Origin: Variovorax sp. EL159
GTDB taxonomy: Bacteria > Pseudomonadota > Gammaproteobacteria > Burkholderiales > Burkholderiaceae_C
Direction: 5' to 3'
Assembly (NCBI RefSeq): GCF_900100965.1
Contig: NZ_FMUJ01000004.1
Span: 124,001 to 188,000 of the forward strand
Length of the DNA: 64,000 nt
Each line of letters opens with the position of its first letter. The stretch's first letter is position 1. The position numbers were made by a program, and so were the translations under genes. This document shows, piece by piece, positions 27,143-37,201 of this stretch. The notes under the pieces are model-generated. The model was not told the origin of the DNA. It ran no database searches and saw only the letters and a program-made list of their open reading frames with translations.

Positions 27143-27225
27143 GTTTTTTCCGAAGCGCATTATGGTGCTCGCTCCGTAAAATGACCGCGCACCCCCGCCC
27201 CCATTTCCCTTCAGGAGACACCCCG

Positions 27226-28650
27226 ATGAACGCCCCGACCCAAACCTCGCACCTGATGCCGGCGCTTCATCTGCGCGACGTGCCCGCCAGCCTGATCGAC
27301 GGGCTGAAGGCGCGCTTCGGCGACAACTGTTCCACGGCGATGGCGGTGCGCACGCAGCACGGGCGCGACGAGTCTTCGTTCGATGCGCCGCCGCCCTCGG
27401 CCGTGGTGTTCGCCGAAAACACGCAGGATGTGGCCGATGCAGTGAAGCTTGCGAGCGAGCACAGCGTGCCGGTCATTCCCTTCGGCGTGGGCTCCTCGCT
27501 CGAAGGCCATCTGCTGGCGGTGCAAGGCGGCATCAGCATCGACGTGTCGCGCATGAACCGCGTGCTGTCGATCAACGCCGACGACCTCACGGTGACGGTG
27601 CAGCCGGGCGTCACGCGCAAGCAGCTCAATGAAGAGATCAAGAGCACGGGCCTGTTCTTCCCCATCGACCCCGGTGCCGACGCGTCCATCGGCGGCATGA
27701 CGGCCACGCGCGCCAGCGGCACGAACGCGGTGCGCTACGGCACCATGCGCGAGAACGTGCTGGCGCTCGAAGTGGTCACCGCCGCCGGTGAGGTCATTCG
27801 CACCGGCACGCGGGCCAAGAAGTCTTCCGCCGGCTATGACCTCACGCGCCTCATGGTGGGCAGCGAAGGCACGCTGGGCGTGGTGACCGAGATCACGCTA
27901 CGCATCTACCCGTTGCCCGAGGCGGTGTCGGCGGCGATCTGCTCGTTCCCGAGCATCGAGGCGGCCGTGCGCACCACCATCGAAACCATCCAGCTCGGCG
28001 TGCCGATCGCGCGCGTCGAACTAATCGACGTGAACACGGTGCGCATGGTGAACGCCTACGCCAAGCTGGGCCTGCGCGAAGAGCCGATGCTGCTGATGGA
28101 ATTCCACGGCTCGCCCGCCGGCGTGAAGGAGCAGGCCGAGACGGTACAGGAGCTTGCGAGCGGCCATGGCGGCAAGGCCTTCGAGTGGGCCAGCACGCCC
28201 GAAGAACGCACGCGCCTGTGGACCGCGCGGCACAACAGCTACTTTGCGGCGGTGCAGTCGCGGCCCGGCTGCCGCGTGATCTCGACCGACACCTGCGTGC
28301 CGATCTCGCGCCTGGCCGATTGCCTGCTCGACTCGGTGGCCGAGGCCGATGCCAGCGGCATCCCCTACTTCCTCGTCGGCCACGTGGGCGACGGCAACTT
28401 CCACTTCGGCTACCTGCTCGATCCGAACATCCCCGAAGAGCGCGTGAAGGCCGAAGAGCTGAACCATGCGCTGGTGAGCCGCGCGCTGGCGCTCGAAGGC
28501 ACCTGCACCGGCGAGCACGGCGTGGGCCTGCACAAGATGGACTTCCTGGTGACCGAAGCGGGCGTGGGCGCGATCGACATGATGCGCACGATCAAGCGCG
28601 CGCTCGACCCGAAGAACATCATGAACCCCGGCAAGATCTTCAACCTCTGA
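27226..28650 (+). CDS. FAD-linked oxidase / D-lactate or glycolate dehydrogenase-type (GlcD-like)
   Basis: The 474-residue protein has the vanillyl-alcohol-oxidase-type FAD fold: SVPVIPFGVGSSLEGHLLAV, then PGVTRKQLNEEIKSTGLFF and DASIGGMTATRASGTNAVRY. The C-terminal cap ends GEHGVGLHKMDFL, as in GlcD and D-LDH proteins. Such enzymes oxidise D-2-hydroxy acids and pass electrons to cytochromes or quinone. ATG 27226 follows CAGGAGA. A strong bidirectional terminator follows at 28675-28714. The substrate cannot be fixed by sequence; no iron-sulfur GlcF partner is adjacent, which favours a D-lactate dehydrogenase (cytochrome). Confidence 0.86.
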   Translation: MNAPTQTSHLMPALHLRDVPASLIDGLKARFGDNCSTAMAVRTQHGRDESSFDAPPPSAVVFAENTQDVADAVKLASEHSVPVIPFGVGSSLEGHLLAVQGGISIDVSRMNRVLSINADDLTVTVQPGVTRKQLNEEIKSTGLFFPIDPGADASIGGMTATRASGTNAVRYGTMRENVLALEVVTAAGEVIRTGTRAKKSSAGYDLTRLMVGSEGTLGVVTEITLRIYPLPEAVSAAICSFPSIEAAVRTTIETIQLGVPIARVELIDVNTVRMVNAYAKLGLREEPMLLMEFHGSPAGVKEQAETVQELASGHGGKAFEWASTPEERTRLWTARHNSYFAAVQSRPGCRVISTDTCVPISRLADCLLDSVAEADASGIPYFLVGHVGDGNFHFGYLLDPNIPEERVKAEELNHALVSRALALEGTCTGEHGVGLHKMDFLVTEAGVGAIDMMRTIKRALDPKNIMNPGKIFNL

Positions 28651-28674
28651 CCGGCGCAAGACCCGCGCCCATCG

Positions 28675-28714
28675 AAAAAAAGCCCGGCGGCTCGCAAGAG
28701 CCCCGGGCTTTTTT
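28675..28714. terminator. Bidirectional Rho-independent terminator
   Basis: A hairpin of AAGCCCGG and GGCTC paired with GAGCC and CCGGGCTT around a GCAA loop, flanked by runs of A on the left and T on the right. It can end both the FAD-oxidase transcript and that of the convergent CsgG-like gene. Confidence 0.9.
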
Positions 28715-28753
28715 GCGGCCTGCCTTCCGGCTGGCCGCGATGTGTGCGGTCGA

Positions 28754-29656
28754 TCAGTTGTTGTTGCTGCGGCGACGCGTCGGTGCCTTCTCTGCCGGCA
28801 CATAGGTTTGCGACGGTGCCGCGCCGCCGTCCACGCCCAGGCGGCCGCCGCCGCCGAGGCCCTGGCCGCGCACGGTCTGCGCCTTGTAGTTGCGCAGCGA
28901 ACGAACCATCTGGTTGAAGGCGTCCATGAAGGCCGCGGCAATCACCTTGCCCTGCGCCGTGTTGGTGTAGCCGCCCAGGCCGCCGCCCGCGCTGCGGCCG
29001 GCCAGCGCACCGAAGGCGCCGAAGTCGGTCTTGGAGGCGCTGCCTTCCGAAGCCGCGACCTGCACGCCCGAGCGGTTGTCGATCAGCGTCAGGAGCGCGC
29101 TGGCTTCCTTGGTCTGCATGCTGCCGCCGAGCTGGGCGAGTGCGCGGCCACGGCCACCACCCACCAGGCCGCCCAGCGCGCCGCCGATGCCGCCGGCATC
29201 GCTGTTGCTGAACACGATCTCGGGCGACAGGCCGTAGTCGGAAGCCACCATCTGGCCGCGGCCGAAGTTGCTGCCGCCGCGCATTTCGCCGGACTGCTGC
29301 AGCGCGCGTTCGCGCGTCATGGCGTTCATGCCGGCCGCGCCGCGCTCGACCACGATGAAGCAGTTGGATTGCTGCACCAGCAAACGCAACAGATTTGCAG
29401 TAGGCGGCAGGCGGTATTCACCGGTGAGGATGGTGTACCAACCCGCGCTCTGGTTCTCGATCAGCGAGACCGTGCCGAGCGGCGATTCGCAACGCTCCAG
29501 CTGGCTGCTGGCGTTGTCGGTCGACCCGCCTGCCGCGCTGCCCGTGGCCATGGTCTTGGCCGACTGGCTGCCCATCTGCATGTCGGTGGCTGCACAGCCA
29601 GTGAGAAGAAGCGCGCCTGCAGCGATGGCTGCAAGCGGGAACCTTGTGAACTGCAT
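28754..29656 (-). CDS. CsgG/HfaB-like outer membrane lipoprotein
   Basis: The 300-residue protein is a lipoprotein: MQFTRFPLAAIAAGALLLTGC with the lipobox cysteine at residue 21. The middle, CFIVVERGAAGMNAMTRERA and ASDYGLSPEIVFSNSDAGGI, resembles CsgG and HfaB, which form secretion channels for curli or holdfast. A glycine-rich patch GGALGGLVGGGRGRALAQLG lies at about residues 170-190. ATG 29656 follows a GAGGGAG site. No csgA/B/E/F or hfa gene is nearby, so it is an orphan member. It may have a different envelope role. Confidence 0.78.
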   Translation of the reverse strand: MQFTRFPLAAIAAGALLLTGCAATDMQMGSQSAKTMATGSAAGGSTDNASSQLERCESPLGTVSLIENQSAGWYTILTGEYRLPPTANLLRLLVQQSNCFIVVERGAAGMNAMTRERALQQSGEMRGGSNFGRGQMVASDYGLSPEIVFSNSDAGGIGGALGGLVGGGRGRALAQLGGSMQTKEASALLTLIDNRSGVQVAASEGSASKTDFGAFGALAGRSAGGGLGGYTNTAQGKVIAAAFMDAFNQMVRSLRNYKAQTVRGQGLGGGGRLGVDGGAAPSQTYVPAEKAPTRRRSNNN

Positions 29657-29768
29657 GGGGGACTCCCTCTGTTGTCAAAGATCTGAGGTGAAAAAACCAG
29701 CGGTCGAGGATACGCGCAAAGGATTGCAGGAATCAATCAAACGAATGCTCGACGCCGAGTTCGCAACA

Positions 29769-30725
29769 CTAGGCCGTTCGACGGATGCGTTCGATCAGCC
29801 CGTTGAGTGCTTCGATGGAGCCGAAGTGAATGGCCAGCTCGCCGCTTTCGCCGCGCTTGGTGCGCTTCTTGATGCGCACCTCGACCTCGGCGGTGAGCAG
29901 GTCGGCCAGTTCTTCTTCGACGCGTTGCAGGTCGCGCGACTTCTCGCCGGCGTTGCCGCGGCGCGATGGCGTGAGCGTGAATTCGGCGGCCAGCTTCTTC
30001 ACCAGCGCCTCGGCCTCGCGCACCGACATCTTCCTGGCGGCGATCTGGTTGGCGGCCGTGATCTGCGTGCCCCGGTCGAGCGACAGCAGCGCGCGGGCGT
30101 GGCCCATGTCGATGTCGCCGGCCATCAGCATCATCTGCGCGGGCTCGGCCAGGTTCAACAGGCGCAGCAGGTTGCTGGCCGCGCTGCGCGAGCGGCCCAC
30201 GGCCTGCGCCGCCATTTCGTGAGTGAGCCCAAACTCGGTGACCAGGCGTTGCAGGCCTTGGGCTTCTTCGAGTGGATTGAGGTCTTCGCGCTGGATGTTC
30301 TCGATCAGCGACATGGCCGCCGCGGCCTCGTTGGGCACGTCGCGCACCAGCACCGGCACGCTGTCGAGGCCCGCGATCTTGGCGGCACGGAAGCGCCGTT
30401 CGCCCGCGATGATTTCGTATTCGGCGTTCTTGGCGGCGGCCGATTCGGCGTCGAGCCGGCGCACCAGGATCGGCTGCATGATGCCCTGCACCTTGATGCT
30501 CTCGGCCAGCTCGTAGAGCGCACCTTCGTCCATGCGCGTGCGCGGCTGGTAGACGCCGGCGACCATCTGGTCGAGCTTCAGCGTGTTCGGGTTCTGCCGC
30601 GCACCGCCCTCTTCCGGGCCCGCATTGCCGCCGCCGCCGACGTTGTTGTCGGCGGAAGGTGCGGCCGTCGGGCCGAGCAGCGCTTCGAGGCCGCGGCCCA
30701 GGCCCTTGGGTTTCTTGGTCGCCAT
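29769..30725 (-). CDS. parB: Chromosome partitioning protein ParB
   Basis: The 318-residue protein starts MATKKPKGLGRGLEALLG, the standard chromosomal ParB N-terminus. It has VYQPRTRMDEGALYELAESI, GIMQPILVRR, GERRFRAAKIAGL with the CTPase motif, and SLIENIQREDLNPLEEAQG, then HTH NLAEPAQMMLMAGD. ParB binds parS, here at 33.14 and 34.22 kb, and loads onto DNA as a CTP-gated clamp. It and the upstream hydrolase overlap by one base (TGATG). Frame extensions upstream are not needed. Confidence 0.95.
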   Translation of the reverse strand: MATKKPKGLGRGLEALLGPTAAPSADNNVGGGGNAGPEEGGARQNPNTLKLDQMVAGVYQPRTRMDEGALYELAESIKVQGIMQPILVRRLDAESAAAKNAEYEIIAGERRFRAAKIAGLDSVPVLVRDVPNEAAAAMSLIENIQREDLNPLEEAQGLQRLVTEFGLTHEMAAQAVGRSRSAASNLLRLLNLAEPAQMMLMAGDIDMGHARALLSLDRGTQITAANQIAARKMSVREAEALVKKLAAEFTLTPSRRGNAGEKSRDLQRVEEELADLLTAEVEVRIKKRTKRGESGELAIHFGSIEALNGLIERIRRTA

Positions 30726-31270
30726 CAGTTCTTGTCTTTCGAGATTTCGTTCAATAGTTGCCGGCCTTCGGGCCAGTCGCCCAGGCCGGATTCGGCGTTC
30801 AGGTGGCCGCCCGCGCCGGCATCGACGAAGCGCGCGCCCCAATCGCTGGCCAGCTGGCGCGAGCGCGAGGCCTCGCAATAAGGGTCGTCGTTGGCGGCGA
30901 TCAGCACCGCCGGAAACGGCAGCGGCTGGCGCACGATGGGCGCCCAGCCGGGGATCAGCTGGCGCAGGTCGTCGCGCTCCACATCGCCCGGCGCCACCAG
31001 CAGCGCGCCGCGCACCTTGTGGGTATTGCGCGAGTGCGCGGCCCAGGCGGCGACGAGGATGCAGCCGAGGCTGTGCGCCGCAAAGACCACCGGGCCGGGC
31101 GCGGCCAGCACTTCTTCTTCGAGCCGCGCGGACCAGTCGCCGCGCAGCGGACGCATCCACTCATGCTGCTCGACGCGATGGTCGCCATGGACCGACTCCC
31201 AGCGGGTTTGCCAATGGCCGGGGCCGCTGTTCTGCCAACCGGGCAGCAGCAGGATGCGGGGGACTGTCAT
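30725..31270 (-). CDS. RBBP9/YdeN-type serine hydrolase
   Basis: The 181-residue protein begins MTVPRILLLPGWQNSGPGHW, characteristic of the Ser_hydrolase (RBBP9/YdeN) family, with AAHSLGCILVAAW as nucleophile elbow, NDDPYC with the Asp, and GGHLNAESGLGDWPEG with the His. It is a cytoplasmic small esterase of unknown substrate. It lies between parA and parB in the same orientation, with a one-base overlap with parB and 42 bases after parA. Such a gene between parA and parB is unusual compared with the usual adjacency. Confidence 0.86.
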   Translation of the reverse strand: MTVPRILLLPGWQNSGPGHWQTRWESVHGDHRVEQHEWMRPLRGDWSARLEEEVLAAPGPVVFAAHSLGCILVAAWAAHSRNTHKVRGALLVAPGDVERDDLRQLIPGWAPIVRQPLPFPAVLIAANDDPYCEASRSRQLASDWGARFVDAGAGGHLNAESGLGDWPEGRQLLNEISKDKN

Positions 31271-31272
31271 TC

Positions 31273-31289
31273 GCTACAAACTTGATAGC
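31273..31289. repeat. Short imperfect palindrome (GCTAC...GATAGC)
   Basis: GCTACAAACTTGATAGC lies just before the parA-side end of the hydrolase gene. It resembles a mini-element often seen in Comamonadaceae; a related one is at 35813-35833. Confidence 0.4.
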
Positions 31290-31312
31290 ACGTTGCCAGC
31301 ATCGGGCGAACG

Positions 31313-32239
31313 TCAGGCATTGTTTTCACTGGTCGAATCGGCGGCTGGCGCGGCAGCCACGGCCGGCGCCATCACGTCATCGGGAATCGGCAGGTCTGGC
31401 GTGATGCGCTCGACGGGCGCAATCGGCGGCGCCACTGCACCCGAGGCGAAGGCGCTCGCCGGCGGCATCTTCTCGATCAGCTCCTGCGCAAAGGCAATGA
31501 AGGCCTGGCTGCCGCGCGCGGCCGGATCGAACACCACGCCCGGCAAGCCGTAGCTGGGCGCTTCGGCCAGGCGCACATTGCGCGGGATCACGGTGTCGAA
31601 CACCTTGTCGCCGAAGTGGGACTTGAGCTGCTCGCTCACCTGCTGCTGCAGCGTGATGCGCGGATCGAACATCACGCGCAGCAGGCCGATGATCTGCAGG
31701 TTCTTGTTGAGGTTGGCGTGCACCTGCTTGATGGTGTTGACCAGATCGGTCAGCCCTTCGAGCGCAAAGTACTCGCACTGCATCGGCACGATCACGCCAT
31801 GGGCAGCGCACAGGCCGTTGAGCGTGAGCATGCTCAGGGACGGCGGGCAGTCGATCAGGATGAAGTCGTACTCGGCACCGACGGCGGCCAGCGCGGTGCG
31901 CAGGCGCTTTTCGCGGCGGTCGATGGCCACCATTTCGACTTCGGCACCGGCCAGTTCACGGTTGGCGCCCAGCACGTCATAGCCACAACCACCCTCCACC
32001 AACTTGTCGGCCTTCACCCGTGCTTCGGCCACAGAGGCCGATTCGAGCAGCACGTCGTACACCGTCAGCTCCAGCTGGCGCTTGTCGATGCCCGAACCCA
32101 TGGTCGCATTGCCCTGCGGGTCGAGGTCAATCATCAGCACACGCTGGCCGACCTTGGCCAGACCGGCGGCGAGATTGACGGTGGTGGTGGTCTTGCCAAC
32201 GCCGCCTTTTTGGTTGGCGATGCAGAAAATCTTGGCCAT
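31313..32239 (-). CDS. parA: Chromosome partitioning ATPase ParA (Soj)
   Basis: The 308-residue protein starts [20 protein letters not shown] with the deviant Walker A, and has DLDPQGNATMGSG (switch) and FILIDCPPSLSMLTLNGLCA (Walker B). The last ~45 residues (after IEKMPP) are an extension rich in alanine and proline, absent from the minimal family. It moves ParB-bound origin regions along the nucleoid. ATG 32239 is preceded by GGGAGACC. The frame upstream is a translated repeat and is excluded. A LysE-type exporter and rsmG-mnmG lie further upstream. Confidence 0.95.
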   Translation of the reverse strand: MAKIFCIANQKGGVGKTTTTVNLAAGLAKVGQRVLMIDLDPQGNATMGSGIDKRQLELTVYDVLLESASVAEARVKADKLVEGGCGYDVLGANRELAGAEVEMVAIDRREKRLRTALAAVGAEYDFILIDCPPSLSMLTLNGLCAAHGVIVPMQCEYFALEGLTDLVNTIKQVHANLNKNLQIIGLLRVMFDPRITLQQQVSEQLKSHFGDKVFDTVIPRNVRLAEAPSYGLPGVVFDPAARGSQAFIAFAQELIEKMPPASAFASGAVAPPIAPVERITPDLPIPDDVMAPAVAAAPAADSTSENNA

Positions 32240-32275
32240 GTCAGGTCTCCCGCCGGGCCGCCCCAAGGGAGACCT

Positions 32276-32322
32276 CGCCCCCTTGGGGGGCAGCGAATAC
32301 ACGAAGTGATGAGTGTGGGGGC
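32276..32322. repeat. Comamonadaceae-type GC-rich intergenic repeat, copy 1
   Basis: The element contains CCCCCTTGGGGGG, then CAGCGA, ACACGAAGTG and a GTGGGGGC end. A second copy with the same order is near 62.53-62.58 kb. It sits between the parA start and the LysE gene, where promoters would be expected. Confidence 0.7.
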
Positions 32323-32342
32323 ATCAGTGTCTTGGAGGGTGT

Positions 32343-32957
32343 TCAGCGAGTGATCGCGAGCTTGATGCCGAAGGCGACCAGGAAGGTGCCGGCCAGCTTT
32401 TCTAGCGTGGTGGAAATGCGCGGATTGGCACGAATGCGCTCGGCCAGGAAGTGCGTGAGCAGCGTCGAGGTCAGGCCGTACAGGAAGGTGAGCGTCGCGA
32501 TCGTGAGTGCCATCACGCCAAAGGTGACCACGCCCTGGTGACGGGCCGGGTCGACGAACAGCGGAAAGAAGGCCATGTAGAACACGATCGCCTTGGGGTT
32601 CAGCAAGGTGATCGTGAACGCCTGGCGCATGAAGTGGCCCGGCTTGATGTTGAGAATGGGCGCCGCGCCCGGCTTGGCCAGCAGCATCTTGATGCCCAGC
32701 CAACCCAGATATGCCGCGCCCAGCCACTGGACCGCCTTGAATGCTGCCGGGTAAGCGACCATCACGGCCGACACGCCGGCCACTGCTGCCCACAGAAGGC
32801 ACTGGTCGCCAATGATCAACCCTGCCGTCGCTGCCAGTCCACCTCGGATTCCGCCTTTGCTGGTCGATGTGATCAGCGCGAGATTGCCCGGACCGGGAAT
32901 CAGGAGAAACAGAACGATGGCGGCGACGAAAGCGCCGTAGTCAGCGATGCCGAACAT
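32343..32957 (-). CDS. LysE/RhtB-family amino acid exporter
   Basis: The 204-residue protein has six predicted membrane segments and the LysE/RhtB start FLLIPGPGNLALITSTSKGG. LLNPKAIVFYMAFFPLFVDP is the characteristic central block. These export amino acids such as homoserine, threonine or lysine. Here it lies between rsmG and parA, in their direction, about 100 bases from parA. Insertion into the parA/rsmG neighbourhood is common in this group but not functionally linked to chromosome partition. The substrate is unknown. Confidence 0.9.
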   Translation of the reverse strand: MFGIADYGAFVAAIVLFLLIPGPGNLALITSTSKGGIRGGLAATAGLIIGDQCLLWAAVAGVSAVMVAYPAAFKAVQWLGAAYLGWLGIKMLLAKPGAAPILNIKPGHFMRQAFTITLLNPKAIVFYMAFFPLFVDPARHQGVVTFGVMALTIATLTFLYGLTSTLLTHFLAERIRANPRISTTLEKLAGTFLVAFGIKLAITR

Positions 32958-33071
32958 GGATTTGCCTCGAAAAAGAGAGCCAAGGGGGAGCTGTCGAGTC
33001 TAAGCGAGGCCAACGCCGCGAGGGCTGTTCCGGGGCGCGCTTTTGCCGACGTGCCCCGTTCTTTTGCAGAT

Positions 33072-33709
33072 TCAGGCTGCTTCTTTGCGTGCCCAGACGA
33101 TGCAGCGCTCGGCGTCCAGGCCCGGAACCGTCAGTTGTTCCACGTGAAACACAGCCACGCCCTTGGGCAAGACAGCGAGTTCATCGGTCGGTACCTTGCC
33201 CTTCATCGCGAGCCACACGCCGCCGGGCGCGAGCAGATGAACCGAGCCATTGAAGAAATCGGGCAGCGAAGCAAAGGCGCGGGAGCTGATGACTTCGTAG
33301 CTGCCCGCCAGGGATTCGACCCGAGCGTGCAAGCCCCGAAGGTTCGGCAACTCCAGTTCGGCCGCCACTTGCTGGACGAACGCAGCCTTCTTCGCGACCG
33401 CATCCAGGCAGCTCACTTCGATGCCGGGCCGCATGATCGCAATGACCACGCCGGGCAGGCCACCGCCCGAACCCACATCGAGCAGCTTCCCCTTCCCTGC
33501 CCACTCGCGCTGCAACGGCGCCACGGCCGCAAGGCTGTCGAGCAAGTGGTGCGTCATCACGCCGGCCGGATCGCGCACCGCTGTGAGGTTGTAGACCTTG
33601 TTCCACTTGAGCATCAACGTGCCGTAGGCCAGCAATTGCTCGGCCTGCCGATCGGACAAGGCCACGCCCAGGGCGACTGCGCCTGCGCGCAGCGTGTCGA
33701 TGGGCGTGG

Positions 33710-33713
<4 letters not shown>
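33072..33713 (-). CDS. rsmG: 16S rRNA (guanine(527)-N7)-methyltransferase RsmG
   Basis: The 213-residue protein has [33 protein letters not shown], then [20 protein letters not shown] (SAM-binding loop) and [12 protein letters not shown], all RsmG signatures. It methylates G527 of 16S rRNA. Its ATGA overlaps the mnmG stop, so it is coupled to mnmG as in many bacteria. An exact parS site lies within its 3' half (33136-33151). Confidence 0.95.
33136..33151. promoter_or_regulatory. parS site (ParB binding), inside rsmG
   Basis: TGTTCCACGTGAAACA matches the bacterial parS consensus TGTTNCACGTGAAACA at all 16 positions. It lies within rsmG, about 2.4 kb from parB, and pairs with the second site in mnmG. 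Confidence 0.93.
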
Positions 33714-35668
<1,955 letters not shown>

Positions 35669-36115
35669 TTGAAATGGGAGCGCACAACTGACGCGTGCGC
35701 GGCGCAAAAGGGGGCGCCAATTTTAATCGTCGATGCCGCTTTGCGCCGCCTGTGTGGACAAGCTAGAGGGGTTTGCCAAATAGGGGCCATACGCCCGTCT
35801 TCATTGAATAGCTTGCTATATATTTAATAGCAAACAACCCGCATCGGCTCGTCACCTGAGCCACTTGCGCCATTAGCGCGGGGTTCTTCTGCCCACCAGC
35901 GCCTTGCCCATCCCGCGCGCACTGCCAGCGATCCACGCCCCTCCGCGTGAAACAGACGAACCCGATCTTTCAGCCCCGGCGTCGACGCGAGCGATGCTCC
36001 GGCAACTGCCAGTGAGTCTGCGTGACCAGCAGCACCCGCACCACGCGGTGCGCGGGGCTTTGCAGCAGCAGCCCGAGCGAGCGCGCCTTCGGCCACTTCA
36101 GAGGAACGCGCAACA
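35669..36115. other. 447-base gap between mnmG and the DUF1328 gene
   Basis: No convincing gene is seen. Short overlapping frames on both strands read as low-complexity. The stretch at 35811-35835 is AT-rich, with a TTGCTAT/ATAGCAA hairpin at 35813-35833. CGCGTGAAACA at about 35945 matches one half of a parS site only. Any decayed gene here is not recognisable. Confidence 0.5.
35813..35833. repeat. AT-rich hairpin of the Comamonadaceae mini-element type
   Basis: TTGCTAT and ATAGCAA form a perfect seven-base stem around a seven-base AT loop. It is upstream of mnmG on the minus strand and may overlap its promoter. Confidence 0.5.
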
Positions 36116-36301
36116 TCAATCCAGCGCCTTCTTCACCGCGCCCACGCCAAGCGCGGCAAGCACCACGAACAGCACCGCAAGCACCAGGAACAGGCCGAAC
36201 AGCAACTTCGCAATGCCTGCGGCACCGGCAGCCACGCCGCCAAAACCAAGCAGGCCGGCCACCAACGAAATCACCGCAAAAATGATGGCGTACTTCAGCA
36301 T
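36116..36301 (-). CDS. DUF1328 small membrane protein (YtjA-like)
   Basis: The 61-residue protein, [20 protein letters not shown] then two hydrophobic segments and VKKALD, matches the DUF1328/YtjA family along its length. ATG 36301 follows AAGGAG closely. The family is widespread in proteobacteria and of unknown function, often linked to envelope stress. It stands alone between mnmG and the glutathione S-transferase. Confidence 0.85.
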   Translation of the reverse strand: MLKYAIIFAVISLVAGLLGFGGVAAGAAGIAKLLFGLFLVLAVLFVVLAALGVGAVKKALD

Positions 36302-36478
36302 TCCACAACTCCTTCGGCAGGCCTCGCCCACCGTGCCGGCAGCTTAGAAAGCCGTCGGCGCCGCACCGATAGTCAGCACGCGCATGCAGCCGTAGGACAA
36401 AAACGCGATGCGGCCAAACCCGCTAGCATCCGGTTCGGTTCCAAAAATCCAACCTCGATATCCATTGGAGTTTTTCGC

Positions 36479-37087
36479 ATGAAGCTGTACTACTCGCCTG
36501 GCGCCTGCTCGCTCTCGCCCCACATCGCCCTGCATGAGGCAGGCATTGCCGCCGAGCCCGTGCTGGCCAGCACCAAGAGCCACAAGCTGCAAGACGGCAC
36601 CGACTACTACGGCATCAACCCGCTGGGCTACGTGCCCATGCTCGAGCTGGATGACGGCACCCGCCTGCGCGAAGGCCCGGCCATCCTGCAATACATCGCC
36701 GACCTCGCCCCCACCAAGAACCTGGCGCCCGCCGCCGGCACGCTGCAGCGCTACCGCCTGCAGGAATGGCTGACCTTCATCGGCACCGAAGTGCACAAGG
36801 GTTTCAGCCCGCTGTTCAACCCGGCCATGCCCGAAGAAGCCAAGACCATCTTCAAGGACAAGCTGGCCTCGCGCTTCAAGTGGCTCGACAACGAACTGGC
36901 CGACAAGCAGTACCTGATGGGCGACAGCTTCAGTGTGGCCGACGGCTACCTGTTCACCGTGACCAACTGGACCAAGCCCACCGGCGTGGACATTTCGGGC
37001 TACCCCAACCTCCTGGCCTGGCACGCACGCGTGGGCGCCCGCCCTGCCGTTCAGGAAGCAATGAAGGCAGAAGGCCTGCTGAAGTAA
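36479..37087 (+). CDS. Beta-class glutathione S-transferase
   Basis: The 202-residue protein starts MKLYYSPGACSLSPHIALHE, like Proteus and E. coli beta-class enzymes, with Cys10 the conserved thiol. GYVPMLELDDG and REGPAILQYIADL form the glutathione site (the Ser-containing turn is replaced by REGPAI), and the C-terminal helical domain follows. It conjugates glutathione to electrophiles or has disulfide-type activity. A hairpin at 37101-37122 and a T-rich terminator at 37134-37158 follow. Confidence 0.92.
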   Translation: MKLYYSPGACSLSPHIALHEAGIAAEPVLASTKSHKLQDGTDYYGINPLGYVPMLELDDGTRLREGPAILQYIADLAPTKNLAPAAGTLQRYRLQEWLTFIGTEVHKGFSPLFNPAMPEEAKTIFKDKLASRFKWLDNELADKQYLMGDSFSVADGYLFTVTNWTKPTGVDISGYPNLLAWHARVGARPAVQEAMKAEGLLK

Positions 37088-37100
37088 GCCAAAGCGCTCC

Positions 37101-37158
37101 GATCCGGGGGAAAACCCGGATCGATTCAGCCACAAGCCGCCTTGCGCGGCTTTTCTTT
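37101..37158 (+). terminator. Hairpin and Rho-independent terminator after the GST gene
   Basis: GATCCGGG/CCCGGATC around GGAAAA forms a strong hairpin at 37101-37122 without a T run. A second hairpin, AAGCCGC/GCGGCTT (37134-37152), is followed by TTCTTT and is the likely terminator. Confidence 0.82.
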
Positions 37159-37201
37159 CGCCTCATAAACTCTATAAATAGAACTTTAGAGATTGAGGCC
37201 G

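Noticed and set aside
35940..35955. Third parS site
   Set aside because: Only the right half (CGTGAAACA) matches; the left half does not.
35824..36096. 90-residue minus-strand ORF in the gap after mnmG
   Set aside because: Composition is biased, no ribosome site is clear and no family is recognised.
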